A stretch of DNA of 29,838 nt from a virus: the IMG/VR virus record IMGVR_UViG_3300030085_000206, positions 1 through 29,838 of that record. One strand, 5' to 3'. Shown piece after piece: positions 7,701-15,520 of this stretch. The notes under the pieces were generated by a model. It had not been told where the DNA came from. It was given only the letters and a program-made list of their open reading frames with translations, and ran no database searches. The position numbers and the translations under genes are program-made. Position 1 is the first letter of the stretch, and each line of letters begins with the position of its first letter.

Positions 7701-10410
7701 TAGTTTCTTCCTCAAACATAGGCATTGCGCCACCAAAGCCTAACATGTGAGAAATGGAATCTAACCTAGTTGGATTTTTCGCATCGCCTCTTTCTTTCAT
7801 TGTGTTAGCGAGACTATCAATAGCGGAGTAAACAGATTTGATAGGTAATTCATCGCTTACAGAATAACCTAAAGTGTTTTTGAGTTCGAGTAACTTTTCA
7901 TCATTTTCTAAAAATCTCAAAATTTTACTTGGGTTATTTGTATTCTCTAATTTAGCGATTGCGTTGATAATTCTAAGACCCGAATTCAATGTCTTATCAT
8001 TCATGAATTGGTTCTTCAAATTTTGAAAATTAGGTAATTTAGTACCCCATCCCATATAGTCAGTAAAATCTTCTCTAGTGATACCACCCGATACAGCCTC
8101 ATCGCCTCTCATCAAATCTTTATAGGACATTATTGATTTTTCAGCGGGTGTGTGAGGGTGTTGCATTTGACCTCCGAGAGTTTCAATAAAATGTGACAAC
8201 TGTGCATTTTCTAGTAATCTACTGTCACTGGTGGAAGCACCGTACATCATTTCGGGTTTTGTTACCATAGTAGGTATTATAGAAACTGGGAATTTAGAAG
8301 GTTCTCTATGCTTACCTAGTTCTTTTCTTTGCATAGCATTCATATTTCTAAGAGCATATTCATATTGCGGAGAAAGACTAGACTTGTGTTCTGTGTAGTT
8401 GTTTTTATCTGTCATGCCCTCTCTTCCACCAACCACACGAGAAGTGTTGAATGGAGAAAGTAGATTTTGTAATAAATCTTGATTATAGTTATGAACAAAT
8501 CTTCCGCCAACTACTTTCGATGCTTTACCTGCCTTAGTAGGTGTAGAAAGTAATACATACTCACCTATTGGTGATGTTCTTTCGGGTAAGAAATGATTAA
8601 TCAGTGAGGTCATATTATCTCTTGGTTGAATATAGTTTTCACTAGTTTCACTTAAATCGAACAAAAACGAGTCACCATTATTATCTTGCGTATTTGCATG
8701 AATCGCTTCAAGATAAGTAGGTAAAGCAATACTAGCACCTCCTTTTGATTGGAAAGGGGAAGACCAAAATTTACCCGGACCAAATGTAAAGTCTCCATAT
8801 TCATCTTCTCGCCAGTAAGATGCTTTCTCTTTATCGGGATGTGGACCATATACAGATGTGAAAAATCCTCTATGTTTTCTCACATCTTTTATTTTAGACT
8901 TTAATGAACCACCGTCTTTTGCCATTTGATTTATTGTCTCTAAGTCTTCTAAGGGTATGACTGGCTCATCTAAATTACCGTATAAGGGATGGTCTTGTAT
9001 CAATTGTCTTGTATTAGGGTCATAACCACCTAAATGCAATAAATCTTCAAATGACATTCTTATTTTCTGTTGACTTCTTGGTATGTTCTTATTGAAATGT
9101 TTAGCAGTAGCCTCTTGAAGTTGCTCCCATTCTAATTCATCCATAGGATTACCTTTGTGTAAATCTAACTTTGGCATATGGGTAAGTCTCTTTCTACCAT
9201 CTTTCATTTCATACATTTCATGCAACTTGTCAAGAACAATCTCGGACATACTCGCACCGCCCATATGCACTAACGGTGCATGTGACAACATACCCAATGA
9301 TTGTCTTAGGAAGATACCTTCTCCTTGATTGTAATCTGTTTCGTTATTTTCTTGATACATGTGTGCATTTCTACCCTTGTGAGTATTTGGTCTAATAGCC
9401 CAATTCATTTCGGGTGTCATACGCATTAACGCATTGTAGGTGAGTCTAGTCGTTGGAATTGATTCACCGTTAGGTAATTTGATTCTCTTGTATTTATCCA
9501 CTCCAACATCATCGAGATGTTCTAGCACAGCATTTCTTTCTGCTGGATTAAGCCACTCTAAACCTAACATATATCCCATGTGTCCAAGAGCAGTTGGTAA
9601 ACCACTAACTGGGTCTATATCTTCCGAAATCCAGTCTTTTGCTCTATCATCAAAATGCCTTTCACGCATAATTTTCTCAATGTCGTTAGGCTTGTATCCT
9701 TCTTTCACTAAACTTTCTTCTTGATTTGTATTTTCCATTAGCCATCTCTTGTAATCTCTTTCATACATATCATCTTGGTGAGTAACAGTGCTACCATTTA
9801 TGGAAATATTACCCATTAATGGCGTGTTTTTCTTATCGAAGAAACCAGCAGTATAACCTGCTTTGATAGGATGGTCGTGCGGTAAATGAGAAAAGAAATC
9901 CTTCTCCATTTCTTTTTCTTCTTTTATTTTACCACCAAGAGAATGACTTCTTAGCATCTCTACAAAATGAGGCATACCAGTTACGGCGTGTTGCCTAAGT
10001 AACGGATGGTTTGCTTCATGAAAAGGGAAGTTGTGATTTTGATGTGAGTGTTGCATTGTTTTTGGAAAATAAGATGGCCATGTAGACATCCTATGTTTAG
10101 GGTCATCGGGTGATGCTAAACCATCCTTCCATACATGGTTAGTAGGTTCACCGTGAGTGTGATGTGTAGCGAGAAGTAACCCCTCTCCTTCTGCTATGTC
10201 ATAGTCGGCATCTACAAATGTTTCATCATCTTCTTGTTTGATGATTTCATCAGCCTGTCTTTTTAGCGTTAAATAAAGTGGGTCAGCAGGTGATTTTTTC
10301 ATGTTTTCAAAAGCGAGAATAAATTCTGCCGCAGATGTTCTTAACTCAAATCCATCTGTCAATGACTTCAATAGTTCATTAGTGCAATGTATAAGATGCT
10401 TTTGCGACAA
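4726..10410 (-). CDS. Giant 1894-aa virion-associated protein with ATP-dependent DNA ligase-like domain
   Basis: Residues 1-1390 match no family I know; they are His- and Asn-rich with a coiled coil at about 895-950 (KINEQL...MLREQLAEKSQQLQQVQQ). Residues about 1393-1675 resemble a minimal ATP-dependent DNA ligase: motif I KWYDGKR (Lys1427 the expected AMP acceptor), a motif III-like region near LDAILGEEELNIIDIINYDD, motif IV-like DNILLRD (Asp1545 where Glu is usual), motif V-like HPKWVLL (Lys1565), then an OB-like segment ending in an EGEGEGEG linker. Identical LLTKS peptides flank the module at 1388-1392 and 1676-1680. The C-terminus is acidic and disordered. It starts at TTG (10410) with GGTGA 5 bases upstream. 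Position between portal and protease suggests a packaged protein; ligase activity is inferred. Confidence 0.85.
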   Translation of the reverse strand: MSQKHLIHCTNELLKSLTDGFELRTSAAEFILAFENMKKSPADPLYLTLKRQADEIIKQEDDETFVDADYDIAEGEGLLLATHHTHGEPTNHVWKDGLASPDDPKHRMSTWPSYFPKTMQHSHQNHNFPFHEANHPLLRQHAVTGMPHFVEMLRSHSLGGKIKEEKEMEKDFFSHLPHDHPIKAGYTAGFFDKKNTPLMGNISINGSTVTHQDDMYERDYKRWLMENTNQEESLVKEGYKPNDIEKIMRERHFDDRAKDWISEDIDPVSGLPTALGHMGYMLGLEWLNPAERNAVLEHLDDVGVDKYKRIKLPNGESIPTTRLTYNALMRMTPEMNWAIRPNTHKGRNAHMYQENNETDYNQGEGIFLRQSLGMLSHAPLVHMGGASMSEIVLDKLHEMYEMKDGRKRLTHMPKLDLHKGNPMDELEWEQLQEATAKHFNKNIPRSQQKIRMSFEDLLHLGGYDPNTRQLIQDHPLYGNLDEPVIPLEDLETINQMAKDGGSLKSKIKDVRKHRGFFTSVYGPHPDKEKASYWREDEYGDFTFGPGKFWSSPFQSKGGASIALPTYLEAIHANTQDNNGDSFLFDLSETSENYIQPRDNMTSLINHFLPERTSPIGEYVLLSTPTKAGKASKVVGGRFVHNYNQDLLQNLLSPFNTSRVVGGREGMTDKNNYTEHKSSLSPQYEYALRNMNAMQRKELGKHREPSKFPVSIIPTMVTKPEMMYGASTSDSRLLENAQLSHFIETLGGQMQHPHTPAEKSIMSYKDLMRGDEAVSGGITREDFTDYMGWGTKLPNFQNLKNQFMNDKTLNSGLRIINAIAKLENTNNPSKILRFLENDEKLLELKNTLGYSVSDELPIKSVYSAIDSLANTMKERGDAKNPTRLDSISHMLGFGGAMPMFEEETKLNDEIDKINEQLTGAEDPTTVEMLREQLAEKSQQLQQVQQRSMTKVMGKPSSYWQINADYLNDVASSHRKLVAEVARDKIVPAMLEADPNAFDASNPATFIANNARAFRDAQRYISSVPHRVHGLTVKNYGIGTQIRENKGKSSFHTDLAQHLSKKGTVIDGNMSVPQVLDALGIKPSTKANQHAKQLIDSSNKFNTPLMVSTIGGLLRNNAFKDIRGASTEHLLPNEELQGREVGDLNNDELFNRLLHQEDYHSAMDALQPKLSEGDWKKHYSHQLPSRLNLLMNQQQFGHDMLAAGVGAIRNDIHGMRDLKQKGKGKTSAQTKNHLDTILHFNPTVLDDEEGIFTPERSVVQTAGMIDNLPVGAPNPAHGSLMDTFDAGGHHKGYELTPTVGCEFTADGQIVAGTNVGDGVYHSVPHELTDMVHGQDVRQQVWSNAPPPQYMNNAHQSMNYENYSMMSDNPSSIAMSEMTEMITSLLDPDILLTKSDEASWTPPVRPMHRIFDMNDLEHLRGFSGSWVVSKWYDGKRIVLVKNGEEITAYDENGKKKGLKKATKEAVEKLNDKNYTLDAILGEEELNIIDIINYDDNNISDMHMHERMKILRSQFDSQENVIVPGPHDTRMTDNEGLEDAIKSLKEDHDNILLRDNKSTYMKGERRHPKWVLLREARDFNFIVLDRRGKGPYTYQLGAGPLLDDSGLGNRVIEIKGSHYMDVGTAHNQQRAFKIGDIVRASITGVTKKNRKERPVYNVQFKEIEGEGEGEGAASTESLDLLTKSFAPVLLPHDIEVNDSHIQIIMKDLDVVSYEYEKFNDCWMIHSPTSAIGSLKKADYPVILAESLQPYWSPLAPLMIEGYLQKAEMDMPKKPTEEQMEEGSAGIIEEDDENRLLKPNMKKKALELMIRTLDTISKERMTWTGPKGLGIDMVTPDESPRGPTKLRDDATLPDFDGERKESDDEEKINRKERLNHLKISDREGGEVSLDYENDQPILS

Positions 10411-10428
10411 TCACATCACCGCCTTCAT
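10411..10428 (-). other. Five-codon mini-ORF coupling to the giant gene's TTG start
   Basis: ATG at 10428 overlaps the stop of the zinc-rich gene (CTATGA), encodes only MKAVM and stops at TGA, which abuts the TTG start of the giant gene (TGATTG). The GGTGA ribosome binding site lies within it. It may be chance, or a translational coupling device that lowers or times expression of the 1894-aa protein. Confidence 0.35.
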
Positions 10429-11105
10429 AGCGGTCTAAACTGGGGGCAAGCCTTGATGTTTGTGCCTTTCAATTCGGGTATGTTACATCCCGATGTGTTT
10501 GTGCCGCCACACAAAGAACAAATTGTACCTGCAAATTTCTTCAACTCCTTTCCACCAGCCGCAATCTCTCTTTCTACACCGCCACCTTCATGTGGGTTTT
10601 GTGCAGAAGAAAGAGCCTCCATGTTAGCACTTTCTATGCCTTTCTTTTTTTTCTTAGCATCTTCTGTTACGATAGTCTTTCCATTTGTGGTGAAATAACC
10701 ACTCTTGGTTTGTCCACCGGATTCGGCCATGAAAGCAGGATTAACATCAGTGATTTTCTCAGCCTTGTATCCCGGCTCGGCTTTTTTCATTTTACCGTGA
10801 GCCTTGTCACATTGAGCCTTTTGCTTTTTTGAGCATTCCGAATACTTCTTACCGAAATTTTTCATACAGTATTTATCTTTGGTAGCCATATCAGCCTTAG
10901 ACATTTTGCCGCCGCATCCCATCTTCATACAGCCGCCCTTGTCCATTTTATCACCACAAGAAGGGCATTTTTCATCGCACTTACAATCATCGCCTTTACC
11001 CTCACATTCGGGGCAGTTCTTCTTGGCTTTTTCCAGTTTGTCTATTCTTAGTGCTAGTTCACGAGCCTTTTTCAAATAAATTGCTTCTTCAAATCTAGGT
11101 TTCAT
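10425..11105 (-). CDS. Cys-rich multi-zinc-ribbon protein
   Basis: 226 residues. After a basic N-terminal helix (about 1-30) come dense CxxC-type clusters: CPECEGKGDDCKCDEKCPSC, then CMKMGC, then KYCMKNFGKKYSECSKKQKAQC. This resembles the zinc-rich inserts of archaeal viral proteins and DnaJ-like Cys repeats. A basic, Lys-rich middle follows (MKKAEPGYKAEK), and a final knuckle CSLCGGTNTSGC closes the protein. It overlaps the upstream gene as ATGA at 11102-11105 and has GGTGA upstream. Likely a DNA- or protein-binding virion or assembly factor; function unknown. It is the immediate upstream neighbour of the giant ligase-containing gene. Confidence 0.8.
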   Translation of the reverse strand: MKPRFEEAIYLKKARELALRIDKLEKAKKNCPECEGKGDDCKCDEKCPSCGDKMDKGGCMKMGCGGKMSKADMATKDKYCMKNFGKKYSECSKKQKAQCDKAHGKMKKAEPGYKAEKITDVNPAFMAESGGQTKSGYFTTNGKTIVTEDAKKKKKGIESANMEALSSAQNPHEGGGVEREIAAGGKELKKFAGTICSLCGGTNTSGCNIPELKGTNIKACPQFRPL

Positions 11106-11452
11106 TGCTTCACCCCTGTTTCTTGTTCTTTGGCTGTTATAGCCATTTCATGAATATCTTCCCATGACATACTGTGGACTTGCTCATTAGATAGAGATGA
11201 GAAATCATTTCTTGACTTTAGGATAGTATCATCAAGCCCTACATCACCTCTAAATGGGTCTACTGTCAAATCAGCAGTGAGTGGAGTAGAAACAGGAACA
11301 AGACCCATTTTTCTAATAAGAGATTTTGGATTGTTTATCATTTGTTTCAATGCTTCATTTTCTGCTTTTAGAATGTTAAGTGTGTTATCCATAGACTCCA
11401 TTTTTGTGATAAGAACGCCGACTAAATCTGCCGCATTTGGTTCTTCACTCAT
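11102..11452 (-). CDS. Small coiled-coil protein sharing the scaffold's C-terminal tail
   Basis: 116 residues. I chose ATG at 11452 (MSEEPNAADL), 6 bases after GAGGTG; a GTG at 11491 would overlap the previous gene. Residues 10-45 form a coiled coil (LITKMESMDNTLNILKAENEALK). The C-terminus has TILKSRND (Lys79-Ser80) and then MSWEDIHEMA, aligning with IAKSASAS and MGWDEVHALA at the end of the protease-scaffold, with Ser-to-Trp spacing of 17 versus 19. This suggests a second, mini-scaffold-like protein or a factor using the same docking tail on capsid or portal. No enzymatic motif. Confidence 0.78.
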   Translation of the reverse strand: MSEEPNAADLVGVLITKMESMDNTLNILKAENEALKQMINNPKSLIRKMGLVPVSTPLTADLTVDPFRGDVGLDDTILKSRNDFSSLSNEQVHSMSWEDIHEMAITAKEQETGVKQ

Positions 11453-11462
11453 GTAGTCCACC

Positions 11463-11810
11463 TCAAACTCTTCTACCGTATGAACCAGCACTTCTCTTGT
11501 AGTTCTTTGCTAATCTGTTAGAAGACATGAATCCAAGTCTGTTACCGGATTCAATCTGCACATTGGAAGGTTCTTCAAACTTCATGACTGGTACACCACC
11601 AGCGAATATATCTCTTGGTCCAACTGGGGTAACTACATCGCTTTTTGCGATTTCGTTTTCCAAGTCACCAGCCAAAAAGTCGCTGAGTTTCTGTACTTCT
11701 GTCAATTGTTGCTTTGCCATTTGTGCATCGCCGTCTTCTAGTGCAGTAAGGAAAGCCTTCTGTGCTAGTTCCATTTTTCTTGCCATTGGGTGCATTTTTA
11801 GTAAGTCCAT
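11463..11810 (-). CDS. Small helical hypothetical protein downstream of portal
   Basis: 115 residues starting MDLLKMHPMARKMELAQ, with AGGGA 5 bases before the ATG. The first half is a helical, Gln/Lys/Glu-rich hairpin (about 10-55) ending in NEIAKSDVV (Lys56-Ser57), one of the recurrent hydrophobic-x-Lys-Ser sites. The second half has FAGGVPVMKFEE, similar to FVGGAPVMFDD in the left-edge gene, and a basic Tyr/Ser-rich tail. It lies 45 bases downstream of the portal stop. Possibly a portal-associated or internal head protein; unknown family. Confidence 0.75.
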   Translation of the reverse strand: MDLLKMHPMARKMELAQKAFLTALEDGDAQMAKQQLTEVQKLSDFLAGDLENEIAKSDVVTPVGPRDIFAGGVPVMKFEEPSNVQIESGNRLGFMSSNRLAKNYKRSAGSYGRRV

Positions 11811-11855
11811 ATCTATCCCTACTGCTTATCTCATACCGTATCCATTTAATAACAT

Positions 11856-13589
11856 TTATGCGCCTCTAATATTTCTCGATTGCATAATATTTTCCAAATT
11901 TCTCTCTTGAATGGATGGCTGTGGACCTCTTTGTTGTACACTAGACACAGGCGCACCGCTACCGGGTGATGCTCTTCTTTGTGGTGCGGCAGGACCTCTA
12001 TTTCGTATTCCCATACCTTGACCTCCCGGTTGTGGTGGAGGCATGATTTGTTGCATCATCTGTGGAGGCATCTGTGGACCAGCCCCTTGCATTGGAGGCA
12101 TCATACCCGGAGGCATACCCGGAGGCATACCCGGTGGAGGTGCGCCACCCGGAGGTGCGGCTTGTTGTGCTTGCGGTTCGGGCTTTCTGTAAACGAATCT
12201 AATGTCTCTATCAGCAGTGTCCTCTACTAACTCCGGTTGGAATCCTAATTGTGCCATACGCTGTGCTACATTCAATTCTTGTTCGTCACGCCTTAGTCTT
12301 GTAATTTCATCTTCTTCCTCGTTTGGATATAGAGTCAATTTCCAATCCTCAACATTCATCTGCCTTAGAAGTCTTGGGAATAGAACTTGAGTGTAGACTT
12401 TTTGACCGAATTCTACTGCCCTGTTGGTAACAAGTATTTGCAGACCCTCATTGTTCAATCCGCCGGATTTACCATTGTCTACCATAAAGATACTAGATAC
12501 ACCATAGAATGCCGCCATACGGTTTCGTATTTCATCTCTTACAGCAATATACTGCATTTCTTCAAGCGTATCCATGAACTTGACCCAATTAACGCCACCA
12601 CGACCAGTACTGGATTCAATACCAACCTTTGGAACATAGTGAGGGTCACGCTCCATCTTTTCGTCAACTGCCTTCCAAAATGATTTCATTGATTCTAGGT
12701 TATCGGTAGTTACTGAAACAATACCTTTCGGCATTCTTCTCTTTTGATATGCGGTGTAAATGTAATTATCCATTGCAGTTAAAGTCATGGCTTGTCTCCA
12801 CATTGTATTGACTGGGCTTCTACCGTACAACTTAGACGGTTTGTATTTACTGACATGTATGACTTCACCCTCTACGAAATATTGTGTCTTACCACTTCCA
12901 GCCATGTTAGCATAGTGTACATCATGTAATTCTGCACCACATATTTCACAAGTCTTGTCTTCTGCGTGTGTCTTCACTTGGTCACGGTGTATCAAACATG
13001 TACGATACCTTCCACCTCTTACACCACGCTTGTCAGCGATGATACGCATGAATATTGGGTCGCCTCTCATAATTTCTTTGACTCTAAAGAAAGCAACTTC
13101 TTTGGTTTCGGGGTCAATAAAATACTCCTTTACAAGAATCAAAAACGCATCGTCTACAATATTCAAATCGGATTCAATCTCATTTAGCACATTGATAAAA
13201 GACTGTTCCATACTGTTTTCTTGTTTCAATAACCACTTAGGATATGTAAGTTCATCAATGTCCGGTTTTCTTACCGGACCTCCACATTCTTTGCATTCGT
13301 CTACTTCGCTTTGATATTCTTCATCGCACTGTGTACACTTTACTGCAAATTTCTTTTCCCAGTGGTATCCTCTACGAAACATTTCTTGTCTTAATTTAGC
13401 AAGAATGGTTCTCAAAATCAAAGACTCATTGCTAACTGCAAAGAGAGCAGGGATGGTGATACCTTGTGCCATTACTGGTTCTTGAATACCACTAGTCCAC
13501 AACGGCATGGTTGGTGTAGGAGTATCCTTTCTCCTAAACGGTCTACTTAAGGTAGACAAGAAACGGTTAATTCTACTTTCTTCTGCCAT
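11856..13589 (-). CDS. Portal protein with inserted zinc ribbons and Met/Pro-rich tail
   Basis: 577 residues from the ATG at 13589, which has GAGGG upstream and overlaps the upstream stop. The core has portal features: SKLYGRSPVNTMWRQ, a helical run DNYIYTAYQKRR, and RDEIRNRMAAFYGVSSIFM followed by GLNNEGLQILV, as in HK97/SPP1-type portals. Two Cys modules are inserted in the N-terminal half: C85-C88/C99-C102 and C198-H201/C214-C217. Such ribbons are not part of the classical bacterial phage portals I know. The C-terminal roughly 120 residues are Pro/Met/Gly-rich and disordered, with tandem PPGM repeats. It forms the DNA entry vertex, partnering the terminase encoded upstream. Confidence 0.85.
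   Translation of the reverse strand: MAEESRINRFLSTLSRPFRRKDTPTPTMPLWTSGIQEPVMAQGITIPALFAVSNESLILRTILAKLRQEMFRRGYHWEKKFAVKCTQCDEEYQSEVDECKECGGPVRKPDIDELTYPKWLLKQENSMEQSFINVLNEIESDLNIVDDAFLILVKEYFIDPETKEVAFFRVKEIMRGDPIFMRIIADKRGVRGGRYRTCLIHRDQVKTHAEDKTCEICGAELHDVHYANMAGSGKTQYFVEGEVIHVSKYKPSKLYGRSPVNTMWRQAMTLTAMDNYIYTAYQKRRMPKGIVSVTTDNLESMKSFWKAVDEKMERDPHYVPKVGIESSTGRGGVNWVKFMDTLEEMQYIAVRDEIRNRMAAFYGVSSIFMVDNGKSGGLNNEGLQILVTNRAVEFGQKVYTQVLFPRLLRQMNVEDWKLTLYPNEEEDEITRLRRDEQELNVAQRMAQLGFQPELVEDTADRDIRFVYRKPEPQAQQAAPPGGAPPPGMPPGMPPGMMPPMQGAGPQMPPQMMQQIMPPPQPGGQGMGIRNRGPAAPQRRASPGSGAPVSSVQQRGPQPSIQERNLENIMQSRNIRGA
12109..12132. repeat. Two tandem 12-bp units encoding PPGM repeats
   Basis: Plus-strand GGAGGCATACCC occurs twice in tandem, with degenerate copies on both sides, coding the Gly-Met-Pro-Pro repeats of the portal tail. 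Short in-frame repeat likely to vary in copy number between strains. Confidence 0.7.
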
Positions 13590-14875
13590 CACAATCCCTC
13601 AGCGTATCCACCTATCGTGTCTGCATTAATTCCCCACTTATTAAGTAGGGAGTCGGCTTTACTTTTATGTTCTTTCCAATTGTTGTATGTTACTAACTGA
13701 TACAACTCCGTCTTACGCATTGAATCTTTTTCTTCAATATAAGACAACATAGCCTTTGCTTGTAGAGACTTTAATCTAAGGAACGGTGTAACTCCTTTTA
13801 GTAACTCTCGAATAGAATCTTTTGATGAGAAAATAAGTCTGTGAACTGGCTTGACAGTGTTCTTAGCAAGTTTTTGGTCGCTAACTATTCTACCACATCC
13901 AAGCATCTTTTGTAAGTCTTCACAGTGTCTTTTACCATTCTCTCCACTGGCAACAATAGTAACTCTAGGGTCGCCTCTTTCGCTGATAAATATACTACCA
14001 TCAGCATCTATGAAGCCTGCGGCATACGCCATTGGGTCTTTAATAATCAAACCACTAGAACCCATTTTTACAAATCTGTTACCAGTTTTGTATACATCAA
14101 CTTCTTCTCCATACATTTTGAGAAGGGCAGATATTTTTTGTGTTGTCATGAATTTATTGAACACTCCACTACCTCTACTAAGAATCTCACGAGACTGCAT
14201 CTCTCCTTCTTTTTCTAGTAAATCGGATATGAAATATAGCGAATCTTGCTGATGTTTGTTCAAAGTATCAATCTGTGAAAGTGTGTTTCTCCACATTTTT
14301 TGTGCATCTTTCTTCATTTGATTAGCCTCTACCCACTCTAACTGGTCATCCGTAGACCAATCCGACTTTTCATTGAGCATTTGTAAAACTGTGATTGCCT
14401 TGAGAAACTGTTGACATGCTTTTTGTAAACTAGTACTACGAGATTCACCAAACTTGCGTAGTGATTTCAATGCCTTATCGTCAATACCTATTCCACGAAT
14501 TACATGTTCTATTCCATTAGACCACGATAGAGATTTAATTGTACTATCTATTTCCATTGCCTTGATACTTCTAATGTCTTCTATTATTGCATCATATTCT
14601 GCTTTATTCATTTTGTCGTGCCTTCTCATCTTACGAAACATGCGTATGATTGTGTTTGCATTCTTTCCATACTTTGTTTCAAACAAACCATCTCCATTGA
14701 GGCTCGCTGGACTAGTAATCTCATCTACTGTAACAAAATCAGTCTTAAGAATCGGTACACTAGTATGGTCGAAGTTTGGATGCTGACTAAGATTTTTAAT
14801 CACAAAGTCCGAGTATTCGTCATCAAAAATAAGCGGAGTATCGTAATCATCACCGATTAACATACTACCCCACAT
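13589..14875 (-). CDS. LAGLIDADG-domain protein between terminase and portal
   Basis: About 428 residues from the ATG at 14875; GTG at 14884 and ATG at 14863 are also possible, the latter 4 bases from GTGGGG. The C-terminal third carries one LAGLIDADG motif, AAGFIDADGSIFI (GFIDADG at about 287-293), followed by the expected alpha-beta pattern, so a single-motif homing endonuclease-like domain that would act as a dimer. The N-terminal 280 residues are helical and unrecognised, with a possible winged-helix (FMTTQKISALLKMYGEEV) just before the domain. No intein splice residues are evident: the domain runs to the stop codon. Its fixed place in the head operon suggests either an inserted selfish endonuclease fused to a resident gene or a domesticated nuclease. 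Confidence 0.8.
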   Translation of the reverse strand: MWGSMLIGDDYDTPLIFDDEYSDFVIKNLSQHPNFDHTSVPILKTDFVTVDEITSPASLNGDGLFETKYGKNANTIIRMFRKMRRHDKMNKAEYDAIIEDIRSIKAMEIDSTIKSLSWSNGIEHVIRGIGIDDKALKSLRKFGESRSTSLQKACQQFLKAITVLQMLNEKSDWSTDDQLEWVEANQMKKDAQKMWRNTLSQIDTLNKHQQDSLYFISDLLEKEGEMQSREILSRGSGVFNKFMTTQKISALLKMYGEEVDVYKTGNRFVKMGSSGLIIKDPMAYAAGFIDADGSIFISERGDPRVTIVASGENGKRHCEDLQKMLGCGRIVSDQKLAKNTVKPVHRLIFSSKDSIRELLKGVTPFLRLKSLQAKAMLSYIEEKDSMRKTELYQLVTYNNWKEHKSKADSLLNKWGINADTIGGYAEGL

Positions 14876-14900
14876 AATGACCACTCAAATGACCTATGAT

Positions 14901-15302
14901 TTAATCTTTCTTCCCTTTTACAGCCACTTTCTTGTCTTTCTTTGGTTTAGCAGTAACAGCGATAACCATTACCATTCCCTTCTTACCTTTCTTATCATTC
15001 TTCATACTTTTCACCACCGTTGGTTTACCACCGACACCTTGCTTCTTTGCTCGCTTACGCTTTGTAGCGGCTCGCTTTTGACCTTCGCTCATAGAGCCAC
15101 TAGTCTTAGGTGTCTTGGAACTTACTTTTACACTTGGTCTGCACTTTGGATAACCCTTCGAGGAAGTCTTGGCTTTACTTCTACCACAAGGAGGATGTTT
15201 ACCGTCTTTGTCCTTGCGAGATACATCTACCCACTTCTCTTTGAACCAGCGGTTTAGGTTCTTGATTACAAGAGTGTCATGGCAGGTGCATCTTTCAGTC
15301 AT
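14901..15302 (-). CDS. Basic DUF5872-like small protein
   Basis: 133 residues. The N-terminal half, RWFKEKWVDVSRKDKDGKHPPCGRS followed by YPKCRP, resembles DUF5872 of marine phages (name from memory), with Cys pairs that could bind metal. The rest is extremely Lys/Arg-rich (TKRKRAKKQG, KPKKDKK), as in a nucleic-acid-condensing or internal head peptide. I use the ATG at 15302, which overlaps the upstream stop as ATGA. It is one of three consecutive small Cys-containing genes between terminase and the LAGLIDADG gene. Confidence 0.78.
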   Translation of the reverse strand: MTERCTCHDTLVIKNLNRWFKEKWVDVSRKDKDGKHPPCGRSKAKTSSKGYPKCRPSVKVSSKTPKTSGSMSEGQKRAATKRKRAKKQGVGGKPTVVKSMKNDKKGKKGMVMVIAVTAKPKKDKKVAVKGKKD

Positions 15303-15520
15303 TCCTTTCTCACCCACGCATCACAAATATGGTCAGCCATACAATTGAAGTCGTACCACTTGCAGTAACCAGTCTTAGGGTCATCCGTTGCAGAACTATC
15401 CCATGCCTTACATGTACCACAGTTTTTCTTGAGTTTCATTTCTTCCTCGGAAGCCTCACGATAATTAGGAGCATCACGCTTTGCTTTTAGAAAAGCCATG
15501 ACATATTCAAAATCTATCAT
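15299..15520 (-). CDS. Small Cys-rich protein (CGTC...YCKWYDF...CDAW)
   Basis: 73 residues. An N-terminal helix is followed by CGTCKAW, TGYCKWYDFNC and HICDAW, a five-Cys pattern ending in C-D-A-W that I have seen in small phage proteins near packaging genes, probably a metal-binding knuckle. It overlaps both neighbours by four bases (ATGA), indicating translational coupling. Function unknown; a structural zinc or Fe-S site is the most one can infer. Confidence 0.75.
   Translation of the reverse strand: MIDFEYVMAFLKAKRDAPNYREASEEEMKLKKNCGTCKAWDSSATDDPKTGYCKWYDFNCMADHICDAWVRKE

Noticed and set aside
8652-8849. Minus-strand 65-codon frame inside the giant gene
   Set aside because: Alternative frame of a continuous coding sequence with no ribosome binding site; looks like chance.
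13589-14875. Intein within a terminase or portal gene
   Set aside because: The LAGLIDADG region runs to the stop codon with no C-terminal His-Asn plus nucleophile or following extein, and terL and portal are both complete.
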